Part shown: positions 60,758 to 64,000 of the stretch, one piece after another
Numbering within the stretch: the stretch's first letter is position 1
Layout: every line of letters starts with the position of its first letter
Source: Fidelibacterota bacterium
GTDB lineage: Bacteria > Fidelibacterota > Marinisomatia > Marinisomatales > UBA1611
Length of the DNA stretch: 64,000 bases
Reading direction: 5' to 3'
NCBI GenBank assembly: GCA_018658715.1
Contig: JABHUQ010000111.1
Span: 1-64,000, forward strand
Position numbers and translations under genes: made by a program
Notes under the pieces: generated by a model
What the model was told of the DNA's origin: nothing
What the model saw: only the letters and a program-made list of their open reading frames with translations
The model's database searches: none

Positions 60758-63700
60758 ATGAAACATATACACAAAATAATTATTATACTTTTAAGTTCAA
60801 TCTTATTTGGGCAAAACTTATTAAACGAAGCTGGAATTCCAATTCGTCAAGGAATTCACATAGAATGGTTTAAAACGGTTAGTCCAGGAACAGATGGGAC
60901 CGCCATATTTGTATGGTCAGACAATAGATTTGGACCGCGTAATATTTTTGCTCAAAAAGTTAATGGAGATGGAGAATTACTTTGGGGTGAAGCTGGTGCA
61001 GTTGTAACTGATCTACCAGGTAGACAGGAAGACCCTGTTTCTATTTCTGATGGAAATGGTGGTGTTTTTATTGCTTGGATCGATTATCGTTTTGATGAAG
61101 AGGGGGATGTATTCTACCAACACATAGACTCTGATGGGTATAGATTACTTGATGATAACGGGATACCATTGGCTTTAATACCAAGCAAGCAAATATCAAT
61201 AAATATGTGTACTGATAGTCTTGGTGGTGTATTTGTTACTTGGCAAGATAAGCGAAATCAGGTTGATGAAGATATTTATGGAACCCATATTTCTTCAGAT
61301 CATTTAGTGGTAGAGCCAGGATTAGGTGTGCCTGTCATTGTTGCCGGTGGAGCTCAAATGGCTAAGAGTATTGAATATGCTGGAAATAATGAAGCATTTA
61401 TTGTTTGGGCTGATGCACGAAATGGCGGAAATATGGACATTTATGGTCAACGATTGGATATGAATATGAGTCCACTTATGACTAGTGATGGATTTCCTGT
61501 TGCGTCATCTGATATGCTCGAAACACGTCCTAGAACAACTTATATGTCGAATAATCAATCATTTGTAACATGGAAGTCTGGCGATGAAAGTTCAGAAATT
61601 TTATATCAAATTATAGATCCTAATGGTTTTGTGCTAATGGCGCCTGTTAAAGTTTCACAATTTGATGCGATTCAGAAATCACCACGTATCAAACGAAATG
61701 CCAACGGAGAAGTATTTATTAGTTGGACAGATTTAAGATTTGATTCAATTGATGGTGATATATTTTTCCAAAAAATTGGATTGGATGGAACTATTTTATG
61801 GGGAGACGGAGTTCAGTTGGATACATCCGATGAAAAAAATCTGAATGGACGATTTGCAGGAGACGAAAATGGTGGATTATATGTTGTATGGGAAAGAGGC
61901 AGCTTCCCCGATACGGATATTCCTGCTCAATATTTTTCTCCTGATGGTGTAGCAGAATGGACAAATGATCAGCATATCTCAAATGCGAATGGGAATCAAG
62001 ATGCTCCAAATGTTGTTTATTCTGCAGATATTGGTTTATTTACAATTTATGGAGACAAATCATCTGGAAGTGTCGATTTGCGAGTTGATTACCCTCTGGA
62101 TGGTAGTTCTCCTTTCTCTGAGAATGATATTCTTGGTGCAACAGGAATGGATGGCGATGTAAAATATATTAAGGGATTCAATGCAAATGCAGGTGAATCC
62201 ATTTTATTATGGGAAGATAACCGTTATTCACAAAAGATTTATGCTGATCGTGCCATTAATGAAGATTTAGAACATACAAATGGAGTCCAAATTACTTATT
62301 CAGATGATTCTGCATCTGATGATGATTTAACTTATCCTCGATATCATTTTGATGGGAATCATTTATATGTTGCCACATTCGATGGTTCTGGAACACCAAA
62401 ATCCATGCGTATCAATAAATTAACCACGGATTTTGAAAATGTTTGGGGTGACTCAGGTGTAGTAGCTACTAGTTCAATGGATCAGTGGAATGGGCAGCTC
62501 ATAGGTCTTGATGGAACAATCGGTTGTTTTTGGAGTCAATATCAATCCATAAGCATGGATGCATTTTTTCAACGATTTGATGATAATGGTACACCATTAC
62601 TAGATGGAAATGGGAAAGTATTATTAGATGGATGGAATGATGAATTCTTATTAAAAGCATTTAATACACCTGATAATAAAATTATGATATTCTGGTTGGA
62701 TAATGCATGGCATAATGCAACATTGAAAGTTAAAAAAATAGATTTAAATGGAAATCTAGCTGTAGGTTGGCCATCCGATGGGTATAACTTGAGTGCTGGT
62801 GTTTATGAAATACATGATTTTAGTGCCAATATTGTTTCAAATGACGATGGTATTTTTACAGCATGGCGACAAACAACAAGCACAGAAACGGAAATATACG
62901 GCCAAATGGTTGATTGGGATGGAAATATGGTTTGGGGTGATGCTGGAATTTCTATATCTAATGCTGAGCAAGATCAGGTGAATCCATCCATGGATATTGA
63001 TCCTATAGGCAAAACTGCTTTTGTAGCTTGGGAAGATTTAAGGAATGGAAATGATTATAACATTTATGGACAAGAAATAGATTTAATTACAGGTGAATTA
63101 TCCGGCGAAGCTGTACAATTTTCATCTGATACAACCCAACAATTAAAACCATACGTAAAAAATGTATATGAAAATCACTATTTTATTTTGTGGGAAGATG
63201 GACGTGGATTTAATACAATAGACCCACTGCTAACAGGTGGGACAGATATTTATGGCGCAGGGTATAGAACAACAATTGGTATGACATCCGAAATAGATGG
63301 ATTTTCTGTTGTAAAGAATTATCATGACCAAAAAGATATTCAAGTGACATCTTACAATCAAGAATCGCAATATTTGCTCCATTGGATTGATTTAAGAAGT
63401 TCAGGGAAAGAAGATATTTACAATTATTACGGTCGTATTGTTGAAGTGGCTGATTTACTGAATGTAAAAGACGATCATGAAGTTTGGGCTCAAGATTTTA
63501 GCCTCCATTCAGCTTATCCAAATCCATTTAATGGTGCAGTTCAATTTTCATTCAATATGAAAGGAACAAACCCAGTCGAATTTGCAATATTTGACCTAAC
63601 AGGTAGAAAAGTTTCTGATCGCTTAATTCTTCCTAATGCATCTGGGACATATCAGATTTCATGGAATGGTACAGATATGCGTGGAGTAGATTTATCTAGC

Positions 63701-63769
63701 GGAATATATTTTTATCAGTTCAAAGCTAATAACGTAATAATTAAAGATAAAATTACATACTTAAAGTAA
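60758..63769 (+). CDS. Large secreted repeat protein (propeller-like) with T9SS sorting domain
   Basis: About 1003 aa. A signal peptide (HKIIIILLSSILFGQ) precedes many repeats of the form FVWSDNRFGPRNIFAQKVNG, VTWQDKRNQVDEDIYGTHIS, IVWADARNGGNMDIYGQRLD and VAWEDLRNGNDYNIYGQEID. Each has W-x-D-x-R and D-I-Y-x-Q blocks, probably blades of beta-propellers. A T9SS domain ends the protein (SAYPNPFNGAVQFSFNMKGT ... KDKITYLK). ATG 60758 is used; the open frame from 60722 overlaps the lipoprotein gene. Role unknown, possibly adhesion. Confidence 0.8.
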   Translation: MKHIHKIIIILLSSILFGQNLLNEAGIPIRQGIHIEWFKTVSPGTDGTAIFVWSDNRFGPRNIFAQKVNGDGELLWGEAGAVVTDLPGRQEDPVSISDGNGGVFIAWIDYRFDEEGDVFYQHIDSDGYRLLDDNGIPLALIPSKQISINMCTDSLGGVFVTWQDKRNQVDEDIYGTHISSDHLVVEPGLGVPVIVAGGAQMAKSIEYAGNNEAFIVWADARNGGNMDIYGQRLDMNMSPLMTSDGFPVASSDMLETRPRTTYMSNNQSFVTWKSGDESSEILYQIIDPNGFVLMAPVKVSQFDAIQKSPRIKRNANGEVFISWTDLRFDSIDGDIFFQKIGLDGTILWGDGVQLDTSDEKNLNGRFAGDENGGLYVVWERGSFPDTDIPAQYFSPDGVAEWTNDQHISNANGNQDAPNVVYSADIGLFTIYGDKSSGSVDLRVDYPLDGSSPFSENDILGATGMDGDVKYIKGFNANAGESILLWEDNRYSQKIYADRAINEDLEHTNGVQITYSDDSASDDDLTYPRYHFDGNHLYVATFDGSGTPKSMRINKLTTDFENVWGDSGVVATSSMDQWNGQLIGLDGTIGCFWSQYQSISMDAFFQRFDDNGTPLLDGNGKVLLDGWNDEFLLKAFNTPDNKIMIFWLDNAWHNATLKVKKIDLNGNLAVGWPSDGYNLSAGVYEIHDFSANIVSNDDGIFTAWRQTTSTETEIYGQMVDWDGNMVWGDAGISISNAEQDQVNPSMDIDPIGKTAFVAWEDLRNGNDYNIYGQEIDLITGELSGEAVQFSSDTTQQLKPYVKNVYENHYFILWEDGRGFNTIDPLLTGGTDIYGAGYRTTIGMTSEIDGFSVVKNYHDQKDIQVTSYNQESQYLLHWIDLRSSGKEDIYNYYGRIVEVADLLNVKDDHEVWAQDFSLHSAYPNPFNGAVQFSFNMKGTNPVEFAIFDLTGRKVSDRLILPNASGTYQISWNGTDMRGVDLSSGIYFYQFKANNVIIKDKITYLK

Positions 63770-63772
63770 AAT

Positions 63773-64000
63773 ATGAATATCATACGCTCTTTAGGATGGA
63801 TAATTATCTTTCTGTTTTCAACAGTTATTAGTCAGGAACTTGATTCTCGATACCATACGTTAGAAGAAATCTATGAAGCTATTTATGCCATAGATGAAGA
63901 TTCAAATACAGATTATTTTTTTAGGATTGATACAATTGGGTTCTCGACGCTTGAGAACATTCCAATTCTAGCTGTAAAAATCTCCAATAATGTAAATGTG
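63773..64000 (+). CDS. N-terminal part of an M14-type zinc carboxypeptidase (cut by window edge)
   Basis: The first 76 residues are visible. They comprise a signal peptide (IRSLGWIIIFLFSTVISQ) and then SRYHTLEEIYEAIYAIDEDS and RIDTIGFSTLENIPILAVKI, as at the start of M14 carboxypeptidase domains (YHT-EEI ... GxSxxxxPIxAVKIS). The zinc ligands HxxE lie beyond the edge. It starts 3 nt after the preceding stop, so it continues the secreted-protein run. Confidence 0.7.
   Translation, partial: MNIIRSLGWIIIFLFSTVISQELDSRYHTLEEIYEAIYAIDEDSNTDYFFRIDTIGFSTLENIPILAVKISNNVNV

Noticed and set aside
60758-63769. CRISPR-like or DNA-level tandem repeats in the propeller-like gene
   Set aside because: Repeats are only at protein level, with diverged DNA and irregular spacing.

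Overview
The window is AT-rich (roughly a third G+C by eye) and gene-dense. It looks like a Gram-negative member of the FCB superphylum. The best guess is Candidatus Marinimicrobia (SAR406) or a close relative; Ignavibacteriota or Calditrichota cannot be excluded. The grounds are four secreted proteins ending in a YPNPFNP-type type IX secretion (T9SS) sorting domain, a TonB receptor/DUF4249 pair, a dockerin-tailed gingipain-like protein and a Gram-negative poly-gamma-glutamate locus. No rRNA, tRNA, CRISPR or insertion sequence was seen.

Layout. At 1-1.26 kb is the tail of a secreted carbohydrate-active protein. From 16.2 kb down to 1.3 kb every gene lies on the minus strand. In transcription order these are a DUF2878/hypothetical/DUF1295/SOUL cassette, a MarR-controlled RND efflux operon, a CarH-like B12-binding photoreceptor regulator, an SRPBCC protein, an atypical SDR, a selenocysteine-containing peroxiredoxin (the in-frame TGA replaces the peroxidatic Cys and a SECIS-like hairpin follows), and a TonB receptor with its DUF4249 lipoprotein. 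The content suggests a light, oxidative and xenobiotic stress region. A stand-alone 41-codon gene with its own leader hairpin and strong terminator sits at 16.4 kb.

From 18.3 to 30.5 kb a compact plus-strand series holds a TPR lipoprotein, a dihydroorotate dehydrogenase, TrmL, RlpA, a diacylglycerol kinase-like protein and CdsA. It then runs into seven tightly packed genes: a MutL/GlmL-type ASKHA ATPase without any mutase, a protein with lipoyl-like and KOW-like parts, a small membrane-associated protein, DUF6754, and three further membrane proteins. These look like one uncharacterised membrane machine and are the best candidate for an undescribed system.

From 30.6 to 35.4 kb are two T9SS cargo genes, including an M6 metalloprotease. 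From 35.5 to 51.5 kb is a near-complete type IV pilus operon (pilin, PilT, minor pilins, PilM/N/O, secretin, a large Ig-like lipoprotein, PilB, PilC, prepilin peptidase). It is followed by a C25-like protein that lacks the usual catalytic His. From 55.1 to 59.7 kb is a poly-gamma-glutamate type locus (PgsB, PgsC, PgsW-like) followed by a very basic exported protein and a predicted outer-membrane barrel. The window ends with a propeller-like lipoprotein, another T9SS cargo protein and the start of an M14 carboxypeptidase.

All calls come from reading the sequence and recalling protein families; no database search was run.
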